Shown piece by piece: positions 40,880 through 41,922 of a stretch of DNA of 41,922 nt; position 1 is the stretch's first letter; each line of letters starts with the position of its first letter. The stretch spans positions 1 to 41,922 of the forward strand of contig JBBAAG010000020.1 of assembly GCA_041658405.1 (NCBI GenBank), given 5' to 3'. A program made the translations under genes and the position numbers. The DNA comes from Elusimicrobiota bacterium (GTDB lineage Bacteria > Elusimicrobiota > UBA5214 > JBBAAG01). A model generated the notes under the pieces. The model was not told the DNA's origin. It did no database searches and saw only the letters and a program-made list of their open reading frames with translations.

Positions 40880-41743
40880 ATGAATGCAGCGGTTCTAATG
40901 GTTGTAGCACTATTAGTAATAGGAGCAGGATTCATTGGTAAAGGCGTGGGTACTGATAAAAAAGTAACGATGACGGAAAGTAAAACGCAACAACAATCGA
41001 ATGTTAGTAGCAGTGAACAAAAAACTGATACAACAACAGTTACACAAAGTGATTTGAATAATAGAAAGTTATATGCACAAATAATGGACATTACCGGAGA
41101 AGATGTGCAAATTAAACCACCTAAACAAGTCGCAGAAGATATAAGTAGTTACAAAAAGATAATTAATAGTATTGGTTTGGGTTACAGTTTAGGGTTAGGT
41201 GTCAGACCAGGGCATATTCCTACTAGTGGTGGAGATCCAAATCCTTTGGTATTATTGAACGCTTTTGTTGGGAAAGAAAGTTTTAATATATTTTATGAAT
41301 GTAGATACCACAAAATAGGTTTAATACTTGATGGAGCTTATCAATTTGATGGTATTGAAGGGGAGTTTTATGAGCCATTTTATTATAATGAACAATTAGA
41401 ATTCTATACTTACAATATTACTGACAGCAATGTGTTAACAATTTCAATGAAATTGCCATATCACTTTAGAAATAATTCATATATTGCTATCGGTATTAAT
41501 TATAATTTTGTCGATTTTGTATATCAAAAAAGTAATCGATCAATTTATCATTCTGTTAATACTGAAAAAGCACGAGTGGAAGATCTGGGTTATTTAGCTG
41601 AATATGTGTGGCAATTTTTTAAATGGAAAAACTTAGCATTAATGGGTCAAGTTTCATATAGGTATTTTCGTACTTACTCTAATATATTTACTATTGATAA
41701 TAGTGGCGTGTTTTTCAATTTAGGTTTACAATTGTCTAAATAA
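40880..41743 (+). CDS. Hypothetical membrane-anchored or outer-membrane beta-rich protein
   Basis: I do not recognise the family. Residues 3-24 form a hydrophobic N-terminal segment (AAVLMVVALLVIGAGFIGKGV) that could be a signal or anchor. A Ser/Thr/Gln-rich linker (about 28-58, SKTQQQSNVSSSEQKTDTTT) follows. From about residue 90 alternating hydrophobic/polar strands rich in Tyr and Phe (IGLGYSLGLGVRPGH, FNIFYECRYHKIGLILDGAYQFDG, YIAIGINYNFVDFVYQK, LALMGQVSYRYFRTYSN) end in GVFFNLGLQLSK. That pattern suggests a beta-barrel, though the C-terminal residue is Lys rather than aromatic. The gene is much more AT-rich than DedA upstream, which suggests different origin. It starts 13 bases after DedA. 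Confidence 0.65.
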   Translation: MNAAVLMVVALLVIGAGFIGKGVGTDKKVTMTESKTQQQSNVSSSEQKTDTTTVTQSDLNNRKLYAQIMDITGEDVQIKPPKQVAEDISSYKKIINSIGLGYSLGLGVRPGHIPTSGGDPNPLVLLNAFVGKESFNIFYECRYHKIGLILDGAYQFDGIEGEFYEPFYYNEQLEFYTYNITDSNVLTISMKLPYHFRNNSYIAIGINYNFVDFVYQKSNRSIYHSVNTEKARVEDLGYLAEYVWQFFKWKNLALMGQVSYRYFRTYSNIFTIDNSGVFFNLGLQLSK

Positions 41744-41778
41744 AGGAAGAAAGACACACGGGGAATAAGGCAGAATTT

Positions 41779-41922
41779 ATGAAGAACCACAAAGTAGTAG
41801 TAGCGGGCCATGTGTGTTTAGACATTATCCCGAAGTTTGGATGTAAAAACGTTGACCGGTTAAGCAACGTGTTAGCGCCGGGCAAACTCGTGAACGTCGG
41901 CGCGGCAATGCTTTCCACCGGC
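41779..41922 (+). CDS. PfkB-family carbohydrate kinase (5' end only)
   Basis: The window ends 48 codons into this frame. It reads MKNHKVVVAGHVCLDIIPKFG, then RLSNVLAPGKLVNVGAAMLSTG. The VAGHVCLDIIP opening and the PGKLVNVGAAMLSTGG-like segment are the N-terminal substrate-binding signature of PfkB/ribokinase-type sugar kinases. AAGG lies about 9 bases upstream of ATG 41779. The catalytic GAGD motif would lie outside the window, so substrate and completeness cannot be judged. It follows the barrel-like gene by 35 bases. Confidence 0.8.
   Translation, partial: MKNHKVVVAGHVCLDIIPKFGCKNVDRLSNVLAPGKLVNVGAAMLSTG

Noticed and set aside
1..41922. CRISPR arrays, rRNA genes and complete insertion sequences
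   Set aside because: No regularly spaced repeats, no rRNA signature and no intact transposase were seen on either strand.
1..41922. Amber (TAG) recoding in this organism
   Set aside because: cusA, the PqiA-like gene, the MCP gene and the Gfo/Idh gene all end at TAG with normal family lengths, so TAG acts as a stop.

Overview
This 41.9 kb window looks like a chromosomal segment of a Gram-negative bacterium of roughly 40-45% GC. Outer-membrane pieces (a TolC-type channel, an RND pump, small beta-barrel proteins), many hybrid two-component kinases, URO-D/Gfo-Idh carbohydrate genes and large cell-surface proteins fit an uncultivated lineage of the Omnitrophota/Elusimicrobiota/Firestonebacteria sort. 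That placement is an inference from gene style; no taxonomic marker gene is present.

Layout. 1-333: relic of a TusA-type sulfurtransferase. 334-5911: three-gene Cu/Ag-type efflux operon (TolC-like, CusB-like, CusA). 5914-6207: C-terminal remnant of a tyrosine recombinase. 6266-7540 (-): PqiA-like membrane protein. 7612-19042: an 11 kb chemosensory operon with a near-consensus promoter. Its order is HTH-REC regulator, CheW, CheR-TPR, CheW, MCP, CheA-REC, CheB, REC-PAS-kinase-REC, a truncated receiver relic, then REC-class III cyclase. 19150-19223: tRNA-Gln(TTG). 19311-25368: carbohydrate operon (GH29 fucosidase, uronate isomerase-like, GAF-PAS-PAS hybrid kinase, alpha/beta esterase). 25381-28469 (-): SOS cassette lexA, a DUF6504-like small gene, dinB and DUF72, with a palindromic LexA-type operator inside the lexA promoter. 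28493-29051: folded inverted repeat, G-rich leader, amber-split coiled-coil gene and a tandem repeat. 29124-31419: small outer-membrane protein and an Ig-like surface protein. 31574-35488: SPFH protein and a 1003-residue GHL10-amidase fusion. 35498-40146 (-): PilZ, Gfo/Idh dehydrogenase, two URO-D-family proteins and a TIM-barrel isomerase. 40252-41743: DedA protein and a beta-barrel-like protein. 41779 onward: start of a PfkB sugar kinase.

How the genes work together. The chemosensory operon has the component set of the Pseudomonas Wsp surface-sensing system: two CheW, TPR-CheR, a 4HB-type MCP, CheA-REC and CheB. Where Wsp has the REC-GGDEF diguanylate cyclase WspR, this operon has a REC-class III nucleotidyl cyclase carrying adenylate-type specificity residues, plus an HTH-REC regulator at the head. 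It therefore looks like a Wsp-type array rewired from c-di-GMP to cAMP and transcription. This is the strongest candidate for an undescribed system.

The second candidate is the 32477-35488 protein. It joins a GHL10 domain (the family of E. coli DigH, which cleaves peptide-free glycan) to an Amidase_3 domain, which makes peptide-free glycan. Two reading frames carry in-frame TAG codons at otherwise conserved positions (TusA relic and coiled-coil gene). TAG is also the normal stop of at least four intact genes here, so these are read as decay rather than recoding.
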